A stretch of DNA of 64,000 bases from Alteribacillus bidgolensis (GTDB lineage Bacteria; Bacillota; Bacilli; Bacillales; Marinococcaceae), in the NCBI RefSeq assembly GCF_002886255.1, contig NZ_KZ614149.1, forward strand, positions 620,001 to 684,000, read 5' to 3'. Below are positions 53,155 to 61,505 of this stretch, piece by piece. The notes beneath the pieces were generated by a model, which was not told where the DNA came from, ran no database searches, and worked only from the letters and a program-made list of their open reading frames with translations. Within the stretch, counting starts at the first letter, position 1. The number at the start of each line of letters is the position of its first letter. The position numbers and the translations under genes were made by a program.

Positions 53155-55887
53155 TTAGTCATTATCTGCCTCGTCATCGTCAGTATCCGGTTCCGAATTG
53201 TTGTCTTCTTCTGCATTTTCTTCATTATTGTTTTCATTTTCATCGTCATCGTCTAATGGGAGGTCTTCTAATGGATCTTCATCGTTTTCATCATTTCCAT
53301 TTCCATTACCGTTTTCATTCCCATTCCCATTGTCGTTCCGATTCCCATTTTCATTCCCATTTTCATTTTCATTATTTCTACCGTCCTCATTTGGTATATC
53401 ATTATCACTTGGCGCTTCTTCGTCGTTTTCTCTTTCGTCTTCCTCATTTTGGTCTTGGTTTTCGTCTGATTCTTCATCAAGCTCATCGGAATCAGGTATG
53501 CTGACCTGAACTTCAGCTGAGTCACTGGAATCGTCTGGACCTTCTTGATTGATCACGGTAACTCTAAATTGATGTGTTGTTCCTTTTTCAGGATTGGAAA
53601 GCGAATAAGTCATTTCATTTTGTGTATTGATGGACTGATAATCTTCATTATCCACCCGATGTTCAATTTCAAAGGCTCTGCCCTCTAATTCTTCTTCATC
53701 ATAATTCCAGCTTAATTGTATCTCATCTGTTTCTTCATTATAAACTGCGTTTAACCCATTAATTTCACTTGGAGTTGTAAATTCTTTGGATACTTCTTCA
53801 GGGCCTGTTCCTTTTACAAAGAGTTCTGTGATAGCCTCAGAAGAAGGTGTAAACGGACTTGCTCGTTTTCCAGTACTTTTTTCAATTTGTATTTCTTCTA
53901 CAGAATCTGGTTTTGCAAAATCAGGAGTGTCTATATCTTCTGATACATTACTCATAATAAGCCGGAAAATCTCTTTAGCAATATCACTTTCATCATTGAT
54001 GAGATAATTTTCCCCTCTTCTTCCACTAAATCCTGTCCATACAGAAGCTGTATACTGCGTGGTATACCCAGAAAACCATACATCAGGGTCACCGCCTGAT
54101 GGTATGTTAAATTGTTGATGCTCTTTATCTGTGAAGTTGGTCGTTCCTGTTTTTCCTGCTACAGGTAAACCGGGTATATTAGCTGCACGACCTGTCCCTC
54201 TACTGTCTGTTAGAACGTCTTTCAACATATCAGTAATCATGTAAGCTGTATAATCACTCATGGCAGAGGTGGATTCTGGTTCTAAATTAATTTCGCGGCC
54301 ATCTGGAAATTCAATCTTTCTAACAGCGTAAGGTTCTGTATACTGTCCATTATTACCAAATGCTGCGTATGCGCCAGCCATATCAAGGCTGGATACACCT
54401 TCATTGACTCCGCCAAGTGCTGCAGCTTCGTTTACTTCTTCCATTGGAATACCTAATCCACGAACGAAATCACCAGCTTCTTCTAGTCCTGTTTGCTGAA
54501 GGGCTTTAACAGCAGGAATGTTTAATGAGCGAACAAGAGCTTCACGCATACTAACATTTCCTGCATAATTCCCAGAGTAGTTCGTGATTTCTTGCCCGTT
54601 TGAATACTGATGAGGTGCATCTTCTAATTGATGATACGTGGACCACTCGTTATGTTCAATGGCAGGACCATAATCCAATAATGGTTTGATGGTAGAACCT
54701 GGCTGGGCATTGGAACGGGCAGCGTAGTTCAGCCCTCTAGCCACGTCCTGGCCTTGACGATTTCCCACCATCGCTTTTATAGCACCAGTCTGGGTGTCAA
54801 GCAGGGTAAACCCGACTTGAAAATCATCATTTTCTGGGTAGTTGTTAATATGCTGATTTGTTTGTATTACTTCTTCTGCAAAATCTTGAGCATTTGTATC
54901 TAAGGTTGTGTGTACTTTTAGGCCGCTCGAATAAATATCAGAAGACGTAATTCCATCCACTTCTTCAAGTTCATTTTGGACTTGAGTAATGAAAGAGTCG
55001 TAAACGACGCCTTCTTCGGTAGGTGAAAAATCAAGCTGCTCTTCTACTGAAACACTTTTAGCTTGCTGGGCGTCTTCGTCGGAAATAAAGTTATGTTCTG
55101 CCATTAAATCTATCACTCGATCGCGCCGGTCTTGTGCAGCATCTGGGTTCTGAGTAGGATCGTAATAGCTTGGTCTTCGTGGAATGGCTGCTAATAAAGC
55201 TGCATCTTCAATAGTAAGCTCTGTAATATCAGATTTATTAAAATAAATCTTAGAAGCTTCACCAATCCCGTATGCACCTTGATTAAAATAAATTAGATTT
55301 AAATACATTTCGAGTATTTGATTTTTACTGTATTGCTGCTCAAGACGTATAGCAAGGTACTGTTCTTGAACTTTTCTAGTAATGGTTTTATCCGTGGATA
55401 AAAAAGCATTTTTTACAACTTGCTGCGTTATCGTACTTGCCCCTTCTGCTCCGAAACCGCCTGTAATATTTGCAGCGAGCGCACCAAACAAACGGCGGAT
55501 ATCTATTCCAAAGTGATCATAATAGCGTACATCCTCAATCGCTACAAAAGCAGATTTAGCATGCTCAGGGAGTTCATTGATATCAATTAAATCTCTGTTT
55601 TCTCCTGCTTGCAGTCTTGTGATTTCCTCTCCATTTTGATCATAAATTTCAGCAGCTTGTGAAAAAACAAGTTCATCTGGATCAAGGGCAGGAGCTTTGC
55701 TGATTATAGCAACCGTTGTAATTGTTCCAGCAGTAAGTAAGATAATTCCTGCTATGAGGAGTGAAATAAAGACTTTACGCCAGATGGAGCGTTTCGGTTG
55801 TTTTTCTTTATCAGGCTTTTTATGATTGCGCTTTGCAGATTCTTGTGCTTTGCGTCTTTCTTGTCTTGAACGGTAATTGTCGCTCAT
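53155..55887 (-). CDS. ponA: Class A penicillin-binding protein 1 with FN3 domain and acidic tail
   Basis: A 910-residue peptidoglycan synthase. In order: basic cytoplasmic end, membrane helix (about 40-62), transglycosylase domain (EDVRYYDHFGIDIRRL, GASTITQQVVKN), transpeptidase domain with SxxK in QPGSTIKPL, SxN in RSLNIPA and KTGTT, then a fibronectin type III domain (NGLNAVYNEETDEIQLSW). The last 110 or so residues are almost only Asp, Glu, Asn and Gly. PBP1 tails vary among Bacilli, but this one is unusually long and acidic. It is cotranscribed with recU; a 13-codon ORF ends on its start codon. Confidence 0.95.
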   Translation of the reverse strand: MSDNYRSRQERRKAQESAKRNHKKPDKEKQPKRSIWRKVFISLLIAGIILLTAGTITTVAIISKAPALDPDELVFSQAAEIYDQNGEEITRLQAGENRDLIDINELPEHAKSAFVAIEDVRYYDHFGIDIRRLFGALAANITGGFGAEGASTITQQVVKNAFLSTDKTITRKVQEQYLAIRLEQQYSKNQILEMYLNLIYFNQGAYGIGEASKIYFNKSDITELTIEDAALLAAIPRRPSYYDPTQNPDAAQDRRDRVIDLMAEHNFISDEDAQQAKSVSVEEQLDFSPTEEGVVYDSFITQVQNELEEVDGITSSDIYSSGLKVHTTLDTNAQDFAEEVIQTNQHINNYPENDDFQVGFTLLDTQTGAIKAMVGNRQGQDVARGLNYAARSNAQPGSTIKPLLDYGPAIEHNEWSTYHQLEDAPHQYSNGQEITNYSGNYAGNVSMREALVRSLNIPAVKALQQTGLEEAGDFVRGLGIPMEEVNEAAALGGVNEGVSSLDMAGAYAAFGNNGQYTEPYAVRKIEFPDGREINLEPESTSAMSDYTAYMITDMLKDVLTDSRGTGRAANIPGLPVAGKTGTTNFTDKEHQQFNIPSGGDPDVWFSGYTTQYTASVWTGFSGRRGENYLINDESDIAKEIFRLIMSNVSEDIDTPDFAKPDSVEEIQIEKSTGKRASPFTPSSEAITELFVKGTGPEEVSKEFTTPSEINGLNAVYNEETDEIQLSWNYDEEELEGRAFEIEHRVDNEDYQSINTQNEMTYSLSNPEKGTTHQFRVTVINQEGPDDSSDSAEVQVSIPDSDELDEESDENQDQNEEDERENDEEAPSDNDIPNEDGRNNENENGNENGNRNDNGNGNENGNGNGNDENDEDPLEDLPLDDDDENENNNEENAEEDNNSEPDTDDDEADND

Positions 55888-55925
55888 TTTTTGAATTCTT
55901 CCTTTCTTATAGATGCCGCTTGCAT
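55884..55925 (-). CDS. 13-codon upstream ORF overlapping the ponA start
   Basis: On the minus strand ATG at 55925-55923, preceded by GTAGGAGGATAAACGAAC, opens a frame MQAASIRKEEFKK whose TGA (55886-55884) overlaps the ponA ATG by four bases (ATGA). Its ribosome binding site is stronger than ponA's own AAGGAAG. The site lies in the loop of a hairpin, GCATGTT/AACATGC (55922-55928 and 55944-55950 on the plus strand), whose stem includes the start codon. It may couple or limit ponA translation; the peptide itself may have no function. Confidence 0.45.
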   Translation of the reverse strand: MQAASIRKEEFKK

Positions 55926-55986
55926 GTTCGTTTATCCTCCTACAACATGCGTATCATTAGACGCGTATTCAGAAAAAAAGTTACAC

Positions 55987-56577
55987 CTAAAAATAAATTT
56001 TATCGATCGTGGAAAGGTAATCTAAGCGGGGGGCATACCCTTCTGGAATTAAATGACCGTCTCTTTCAATATCGTCCTTAGGGATTGATTTTCGGTCCGA
56101 TTGTTCAAAATACCACCAGCTAAAATGAGAAGCATCGTAAAGGTATGTTTGATTATGTTTAGAAAAACGTATAATAAGAAAAGCAATCCCTTCGTGTTTC
56201 ATGACAGCTTTCATGTGTTCTGCTTGATGAACATGAATATTGTTAAACGGAAAAGACGTTTTATTTCTCGTTTCTTTTGCTTCAAAATCAATATATTTTC
56301 CCCGGTAAATACCATTATAATCGGTGGTGGAAGGCTGCTTGAAGTATGCTTCGGTTATTTTGGCCGCACTCCTTTTTGGATAATCAACGTTGACAATTTG
56401 GACAGGGGTCGGTTTTTTATGTATTACACATTGACCTGTCGATTGATAATATATATTCGTTTCATTTAAATCTTGTTCTAAAGACATCCCCCTATTTCCA
56501 AAGCTTTTATTAGTGGAGCTGATTGTAGAAGCAGAGGAAGCTGCATATTTTTTTCCGCTAGGATAACGAAAGGCCAT
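55987..56577 (-). CDS. recU: Holliday junction resolvase RecU
   Basis: A 196-residue type II restriction-fold nuclease that cleaves Holliday junctions. [14 protein letters not shown], the catalytic [18 protein letters not shown] and [13 protein letters not shown] are diagnostic; the N-terminal Ser-rich arm is as in B. subtilis. It precedes ponA on the minus strand in the conserved recU-ponA pair. Confidence 0.97.
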   Translation of the reverse strand: MAFRYPSGKKYAASSASTISSTNKSFGNRGMSLEQDLNETNIYYQSTGQCVIHKKPTPVQIVNVDYPKRSAAKITEAYFKQPSTTDYNGIYRGKYIDFEAKETRNKTSFPFNNIHVHQAEHMKAVMKHEGIAFLIIRFSKHNQTYLYDASHFSWWYFEQSDRKSIPKDDIERDGHLIPEGYAPRLDYLSTIDKIYF

Positions 56578-56603
56578 CTCTCGACACTTCCTTTTTTATA
56601 TAC

Positions 56604-56700
56604 TTTAGGAATGATTAACTTTGTTAAAGGATCAAAGTTTAAGCAAAACTATGACTTCTGCATTTGGATTTGGCGGCAAGCCAAGCTTTTCTAAAACATT
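56604..56700. repeat. Interspersed repeat copy C
   Basis: It shares with copy B (25879-25957) the order TTTAGGAA, TTAACTTTGTTAA, CAAAG, an ACTTCTGC arm, GGCGG and AAGCC, then continues AAGCTTTTCTAAAACA. It fills most of the 254-nt gap between divergent recU and the remA-like gene, so it is not a simple terminator. The arms GACTTCTGCATTTGG and TTTGGCGGCAAGCC are loosely self-complementary. Confidence 0.6.
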
Positions 56701-56830
56701 TGTCATCCCTTTATATTAGCATATATTATTACGTTAAAGAACAGGATGAAAGTATTAAGATGCACTTAAATTGGACAATCATGGGTATGGTCATGTTACG
56801 ATAAGTACGGAAGAGAAAGTGAGGGATATA

Positions 56831-57088
56831 ATGAGTGATAAGCCGGTTAATCTTGGATTTGGAAATATGATGCCACCAGAAAGAATTGTATCTATTGTCA
56901 GCTCTGATTCTGCTCCAACTAAACGTCTCATTCAGGAAGCAAGAGAAAGAAAAATGCTTATTGATGTAACAAACGGCAGAAAAACGAGAAGTATTATTTT
57001 AGCTGATAGTGACCATGTCCTTCTTTCCGCTATTCAGCCGGAAACGGTTGCTCAACGACTGCATGACAATACCGAAGATGAAGAATAA
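56831..57088 (+). CDS. RemA/YlzA-family regulator (DUF370)
   Basis: An 85-residue protein. [38 protein letters not shown] and [19 protein letters not shown] are very close to RemA (YlzA), a DNA-binding ring-forming activator of biofilm matrix genes in B. subtilis. RemA itself normally lies next to gmk; this copy is next to recU, so it is either a paralogue or a moved gene. ATG 56831 follows GTGAGGGATATA; the frame upstream to 56771 lacks a good site. A strong terminator follows. Confidence 0.88.
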   Translation: MSDKPVNLGFGNMMPPERIVSIVSSDSAPTKRLIQEARERKMLIDVTNGRKTRSIILADSDHVLLSAIQPETVAQRLHDNTEDEE

Positions 57089-57090
57089 AA

Positions 57091-57117
57091 AAAGCTCCGG
57101 CTGGACCGGAGCTTTTT
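57091..57117. terminator. Bidirectional terminator after the remA-like gene
   Basis: AAAGCTCCGG (57091-57100) and CCGGAGCTTT (57106-57115) pair fully around CTGGA, with A-run before and T-run after. It serves the convergent small gene too. Confidence 0.9.
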
Positions 57118-57224
57118 CACGTTTTTGGTTCATTCGGACCTTTTAATTTTTTATCTCCATAACCAACATTTCGCTTTTCCGTGTTATGTTGATTACGCTT
57201 TTTTTCTCCGCTCTTTTTCGTCAT
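57117..57224 (-). CDS. Small basic protein, 35 residues, unrecognised
   Basis: Minus-strand ATG at 57224 has a near-perfect ribosome binding site, AAGGAGGGT, 8 nt upstream. The product is very hydrophilic and basic: Lys/Arg/Asn-rich first half (KKSGEKKRNQHNTEKRN) and a second half with GYGDKKLKGPNEP. No family is recognised. Composition resembles the tiny spore-associated proteins of Bacilli, but this is only a likeness. The gene ends in the shared terminator. Confidence 0.6.
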   Translation of the reverse strand: MTKKSGEKKRNQHNTEKRNVGYGDKKLKGPNEPKT

Positions 57225-57412
57225 TCGATACCCTCCTTGCCGCTTAATTTCCCCACTATTATAGGATTTATTCCACCTAAAAAGGAGGATATGTAGAAAA
57301 AAAGATAATTTCTGTTTTCTTACTCGAAACAACACTAGTTCTGTCACAGCAGCAGGGTATTCCCTCCTTTACTACGAAATCATAAGAACCTACTAAATGA
57401 AGGAGGATAAGG

Positions 57413-57907
57413 ATGAAAGAAAAATTATATAAAACGAAAGATGTGGCGGATCAATTAAATGTTTCTGCTGGAACCGTTTTAAAATGGGTGAAAAAGCACG
57501 ACATTCCTTATTCAGTTAATCAATACGGCCACTATTGTTTTGAAGAAAAACACCTCCCTTTATTTAATGAAATTAAAGAACAAAACCGCCAGCTCAACTC
57601 TACAAATACAAAAAAAGAACCTCCTGTCACTACAAATGTTCTTACGGAAAGAATAACGAATATGGAAGATAAGATTAAAATATTAGAAAGGATGGTTTCT
57701 AGTAAAGCTGATGACATTGTATCTTTTCAATTAATGGAACATCGAAAAGAGATAAGATCTGTAAACAAGCAGCTGCAAAAAATTGAGGACAGACTGTACA
57801 AGCTAGAGGATAAAAAGGAAACTTGGGCAATGACTGAGCTGGAGAAACAGACTAAAAAAGATAAACGGGTTTTAACTAGTATTCTCTCTGCAATGAGAAT
57901 CATGTAA
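57413..57907 (+). CDS. racA: RacA-like MerR-type HTH protein with coiled coil
   Basis: A 164-residue protein. The N-terminal helix-turn-helix (YKTKDVADQLNVSAGTVLKWVKKHDIPYS) with QYGHYCFEEKHL is the MerR-type DNA-binding part of RacA. A long coiled coil (about 78-135) and a short basic end follow. RacA anchors the origin region to the cell pole at the start of sporulation. B. subtilis RacA is slightly longer and lies elsewhere, so this could also be another member of the same family. AAGGAGGAT site. Confidence 0.72.
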   Translation: MKEKLYKTKDVADQLNVSAGTVLKWVKKHDIPYSVNQYGHYCFEEKHLPLFNEIKEQNRQLNSTNTKKEPPVTTNVLTERITNMEDKIKILERMVSSKADDIVSFQLMEHRKEIRSVNKQLQKIEDRLYKLEDKKETWAMTELEKQTKKDKRVLTSILSAMRIM

Positions 57908-57989
57908 ATACTATTTCAACGTTTTGTATTATTTGATAAGCCTAGGTCCTGCTGGTAAGATATGTAGCTAAGGGGGCCCAGATAATAAT

Positions 57990-58358
57990 ATGCTTAAAGA
58001 GATTAAAAACAAGCTTTATGAGCGGACAGAGGAACTGAGGAAGCTTAACAATGAAGCACTTCAGTCATATGTGAAAATAAAAGAAGATAAGGAGAATACT
58101 CCTGATTTTTATGAATGTGTGAAGCCTTTTGCTGATAAAGTTAAAGCCTGTGCTGATGAGTGGAAGCCTTTAGCGGAACAGTGGATAATAGAAGACAAGC
58201 CTGATTATTTTTATATAAAACAAATGGAAGATACCCATGAAAATCTGCTTATTTCTTCTGTGCTGGCCTTTCAAACTGATACGAAAGAAAAAAGGTTTCG
58301 TGAAATGATACAGTCTATTGATTACATTTTGACAGGAATAACAAATCAATTAAAATAA
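57990..58358 (+). CDS. yppE: YppE family protein (DUF1798)
   Basis: A 122-residue, mostly helical soluble protein. PDFYECVKPFADKVKACADEW and KRFREMIQSIDYIL match the DUF1798 family, seen in B. subtilis as YppE near recU, which fits the location here. Function unknown. The site is an atypical AAGGGGGCCC. Confidence 0.82.
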   Translation: MLKEIKNKLYERTEELRKLNNEALQSYVKIKEDKENTPDFYECVKPFADKVKACADEWKPLAEQWIIEDKPDYFYIKQMEDTHENLLISSVLAFQTDTKEKRFREMIQSIDYILTGITNQLK

Positions 58359-58432
58359 TATATAATCTAACTTAAATTGGTTGTAAACACATTTTTCAGA
58401 GCGATTTGACTTATCTAGTACAGGAGGAGACT

Positions 58433-59272
58433 ATGCGTTATCTTGTAACTTCAGGGTGGCTAGAACAACAGTTGAACAAAAAGGAATATAGAGTGGTTGA
58501 TTGTCGGTTTCATTTAGATGCCCCCAATAAAGGAAGGGACCTCTATAAAGAAGGGCATATCCCAGGATCAGTTTACTTTGATTTAGAAAAGGATATGTCT
58601 GGTGAAGAAGAAAATCATGGAGGCCGCCACCCGCTGCCAGATATGAATGACTTTGCGGAAAAGTTATCTAATTGTGGGATAGACAAAAGCACTAAAGTAG
58701 TAGCGTATGATGATCAAGGTGGTGCAATGGCAGCCAGGTTTTGGTGGATGCTTATGTTTTTAGGACACAAAGATGTTTATGTGTTAGACCGGCCATTCTC
58801 TGTATGGAAGGAAGAAGAAAGACCGGTAGAACAGCACATACCAACCTATGAGCCAAAAGTATTCCTGCCTGAAATCGAGCCGCGTTTGCTCGTTCATTTA
58901 GAAGAAGTTAAGCTGGTACTGCAAGATAAGACTGCTGCTCTTATCGATGCAAGAGATGAAGATCGCTTTAAAGGAAAGCGTGACAATATAGATGGTATTG
59001 CTGGACATATCCCAGGAGCACGGCATTATTTTTGGAAGAACGTGTTGGATGAAAGTGGAAAGTGGAGAGACAGAAATAAATTAAAGACTTATTTTAAAGA
59101 TCTGCCTAAAGAAGATGATATTTTCTCCTATTGCGGCTCAGGGGTAACTGCTTGTGTTAATGTACTTGCTTTAAAAGAGGCAGGGTATGAAAATGCGAGA
59201 CTATATGCCGGAAGCTGGAGTGATTGGATAACGTATGATGATCTCCCTATTGAAACAGATAAAGAAAATTAA
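58433..59272 (+). CDS. Two-domain sulfurtransferase (thiosulfate/3-mercaptopyruvate type)
   Basis: A 279-residue tandem rhodanese. The N-terminal domain is inactive (YDDQGGAMAAR has no Cys), while the C-terminal domain has the catalytic Cys in SYCGSGVTACV. The loop CGSGVTA is that of 3-mercaptopyruvate sulfurtransferases (CGxGVT), so this donor is more likely than thiosulfate. It likely handles sulfane sulfur and cyanide or cysteine catabolism. ATG 58433 follows CAGGAGGAGA; the in-frame start at 58406 is less likely. Confidence 0.92.
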   Translation: MRYLVTSGWLEQQLNKKEYRVVDCRFHLDAPNKGRDLYKEGHIPGSVYFDLEKDMSGEEENHGGRHPLPDMNDFAEKLSNCGIDKSTKVVAYDDQGGAMAARFWWMLMFLGHKDVYVLDRPFSVWKEEERPVEQHIPTYEPKVFLPEIEPRLLVHLEEVKLVLQDKTAALIDARDEDRFKGKRDNIDGIAGHIPGARHYFWKNVLDESGKWRDRNKLKTYFKDLPKEDDIFSYCGSGVTACVNVLALKEAGYENARLYAGSWSDWITYDDLPIETDKEN

Positions 59273-59274
59273 TT

Positions 59275-59315
59275 AAAAGGAAAGCCTGCCTATCTACATG
59301 CTGGCTTTCCTTTTT
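59275..59315. terminator. Bidirectional terminator between the sulfurtransferase and ubiB-like gene
   Basis: AAAAGGAAAGCC (59275-59286) pairs with GGCTTTCCTTTT (59303-59314) around a 16-nt loop, between convergent genes. Confidence 0.85.
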
Positions 59316-59321
59316 AAATAG

Positions 59322-60998
59322 CTAAAATCTCCCTGATTTAAATATAGCGTATAAAAGCCACAGAAACATTAAAAATGTAGCTATAAAGCTGATTTCGATG
59401 ACAGGTAAACGGACAAGCGGTGATGACGAATCGCCGAAAGTAGATCCAATAATTAATCCAACCATAATAATGCTGAATGCTAACAAGATTATACTAAAGG
59501 AAAGCCGGTTACTGATTCTGTCTAACTTATTAAGAAAGATATTGATTTTTGGGATTTTCATTTCCACACCAACATGGCTGTTGTTTAATTTTTCAAGAGC
59601 AGCGCGTAACTCGCGTGGAATGTCTAATAAGTATTCTTTTTGTTTCTGGCCTTCTTTTAGCCATTCACTTACCTTTGTTTTCGGATTTAATCTTTCTTTT
59701 GCCAGCATCCTTCCATAAGGCTCCGCTACTTCTACAATACTAAGCTCTGGATCAAGATGTTCTACTACGCTTTCAAGAGTAATAATGGCTTTGGCAAGCA
59801 TCGTGTACTCTTTATAAATTTGAATTTCATATCGGTGAGCCGTGGAAAAAATATCATTAATTGCTTCACCAATACGAACCTCATTAAAAGGCCGGTCGTA
59901 ATACTTAAATAACAGATATTCAACATCTTCTGCAAATTGATCATCATCAATAGCATTAGGGATGTCTGCCATATCATAAATAGCACTAGCTACAAGGTCT
60001 GGCTGTTTTTTTGTCATAGCAATAATGTAATTAATAAATTGTTTTCTCATTGCTTTGTTCAAGCGGCCAATCTGCCCAAAATCAATAAAGGCTGCTGTAT
60101 CATATCCCGTGAAAATAATATTCCCAGGGTGAGGATCACTATGAAAAAATCCGTTCACTAAAACTTGGTGCAAAAAGGAATCGGTTAATGTACGAGCAAG
60201 TCCTTTCTTATTAAAATCTTTTTTTGTATCTCTAAGTTCAGACAGTTTAACTCCTCGTGAAAATGACATTGTCAATATACGCCGGCTAGAATAGTCTTCT
60301 AATACATCAGGTATTTCAATTTTTGAAAAGCCGGCCATATTATTTTTCATTTTCTCAGTATTTCTTGCTTCTACATAATAATCGACTTCGTCACGAATAG
60401 CATCCACATATTCTTCAATAATATCTTGCAGCCGGTAGTAACGTGCCCAATGAAATCTTTGAGTAAACAATTTGGCTAGGTCGCGAAGAATATCAATATC
60501 TTTTTCCATTATTTCTTTAATATTCGGTCTAGAAACTTTTACTGCAGCTTCACGTCCATCATGGAGGACTGCATAATGGACTTGGCCAATAGATGCTGCA
60601 GCTAGAGGTTCTTCACAAAAGTGTGAAAATACATCATTTAATGAGCAGCTTAGATCATTTTCAATAATTTGTTTACTATATTCAAAGGGAAACGGTGGAA
60701 CTTCATCTTGAAGTTTTTCTAATTCTTCAATGATCGAAGGAGGAAAAATGTCTTTTCTAGTGCTTATAAGCTGCCCTAATTTTATAAAGGTAGGGCCTAA
60801 CTCTTCAACAACTAGCCGGACTCTTTTTCCTATCGAGTGAGTATTAACATCTTTAGAGTCAGCGGCTAGTCTTTTAGGGAGGGATAATATATGAAATAGT
60901 CCAACTTCTTGTAATATATAGCCAAATCCGTGCCGGGCTAGTGTGGCAGCAATTTTTCGGTAACGGTTAGCATGTTTTAGTCCACGGGTTAAAGCCAT
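59322..60998 (-). CDS. UbiB/AarF (ABC1) family atypical kinase
   Basis: A 558-residue protein kinase-like membrane protein. The family-specific KxGQ motif is FIKLGQLISTR; the Ala-rich nucleotide loop is LAAASIGQVH; AAVKVSRP carries the Lys; the catalytic and metal motifs are FFHSDPHPGN and FIDFGQIG. Two C-terminal membrane helices (about 500-525 and 530-553) are present. Family members act as ATPases that support quinone synthesis. This organism makes menaquinone, so the role may be in lipid or quinone handling. It is paired with a phasin-like gene upstream. Confidence 0.93.
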   Translation of the reverse strand: MALTRGLKHANRYRKIAATLARHGFGYILQEVGLFHILSLPKRLAADSKDVNTHSIGKRVRLVVEELGPTFIKLGQLISTRKDIFPPSIIEELEKLQDEVPPFPFEYSKQIIENDLSCSLNDVFSHFCEEPLAAASIGQVHYAVLHDGREAAVKVSRPNIKEIMEKDIDILRDLAKLFTQRFHWARYYRLQDIIEEYVDAIRDEVDYYVEARNTEKMKNNMAGFSKIEIPDVLEDYSSRRILTMSFSRGVKLSELRDTKKDFNKKGLARTLTDSFLHQVLVNGFFHSDPHPGNIIFTGYDTAAFIDFGQIGRLNKAMRKQFINYIIAMTKKQPDLVASAIYDMADIPNAIDDDQFAEDVEYLLFKYYDRPFNEVRIGEAINDIFSTAHRYEIQIYKEYTMLAKAIITLESVVEHLDPELSIVEVAEPYGRMLAKERLNPKTKVSEWLKEGQKQKEYLLDIPRELRAALEKLNNSHVGVEMKIPKINIFLNKLDRISNRLSFSIILLAFSIIMVGLIIGSTFGDSSSPLVRLPVIEISFIATFLMFLWLLYAIFKSGRF

Positions 60999-61052
60999 TT
61001 GAAAATTCCTTTCTAGAGCTTCAGCAGGATATGATACTAGTTAATGAACAAT

Positions 61053-61382
61053 TCATTCCTTGTTTTCCTTAAAAGAATTTGTTAAGTTGAATTCTAATTT
61101 TTGTTCTAACTCTTGAAGTTTTTTTTCTAATACTTCTACATCTTTTGCAGTTGCTAATCCCATTTCTTTAAAAGATTCCTGCATTTTTTCTTTGGCTTGG
61201 TTAGACCATTCCATTTCTGTGTCGCGGCCTTTTTGAATGAACTCCTCTTTCCATTGTTCTGCTTCACGAGGAGTAATTTTTCCTTTCGTCACGAGATCAT
61301 CAACATAGTTTTGTATCTTTTCTTTGCCATAGGCTGCTGCCCCTAAACCTAGAAAAAAACCTTTTTTAAGCATTTCATTCAT
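61053..61382 (-). CDS. Phasin-like coiled-coil protein
   Basis: A 109-residue helical protein. It starts with a short hydrophobic stretch (GFFLGLGAAAYGKEKIQ), has YVDDLVTKGKITPREAEQWKEEF, and ends in a coiled coil (DVEVLEKKLQELEQKLE). This is the pattern of polyhydroxyalkanoate granule-associated phasin-superfamily proteins, often found next to aarF. Probably cotranscribed with the UbiB-like gene (54-nt gap). CAAGGAGGAT site. Confidence 0.75.
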   Translation of the reverse strand: MNEMLKKGFFLGLGAAAYGKEKIQNYVDDLVTKGKITPREAEQWKEEFIQKGRDTEMEWSNQAKEKMQESFKEMGLATAKDVEVLEKKLQELEQKLEFNLTNSFKENKE

Positions 61383-61454
61383 TTGGACGATCCTCCTTGT
61401 TGAAAGTTATAATCTACGTTTTTATTTTACCAAAACCTTGCTGGATAAAACATC

Positions 61455-61500
61455 AAAAAAAGGGCCTTGCCTGAATGTCAAACTTGTTCAGGTAAGGCCC
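61455..61500 (-). terminator. Minus-strand terminator after the 59-residue gene
   Basis: GGGCCTTgCCTGAA (61462-61475) pairs with TTCAGGtAAGGCCC (61487-61500). The A-run at 61455-61461 is a T-tract on the minus strand, so it terminates minus-strand transcription arriving from 61506-61685. This supports that ORF as a transcribed gene. Confidence 0.85.
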
Positions 61501-61505
61501 ATTAT

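Noticed and set aside
53142..53509. Two overlapping plus-strand open frames rich in His/Phe/Tyr and in Ser/Phe opposite the ponA end
   Set aside because: They are shadows of the low-complexity Asp/Glu/Asn tail of ponA; no ribosome binding site and biased composition explained by the other strand.
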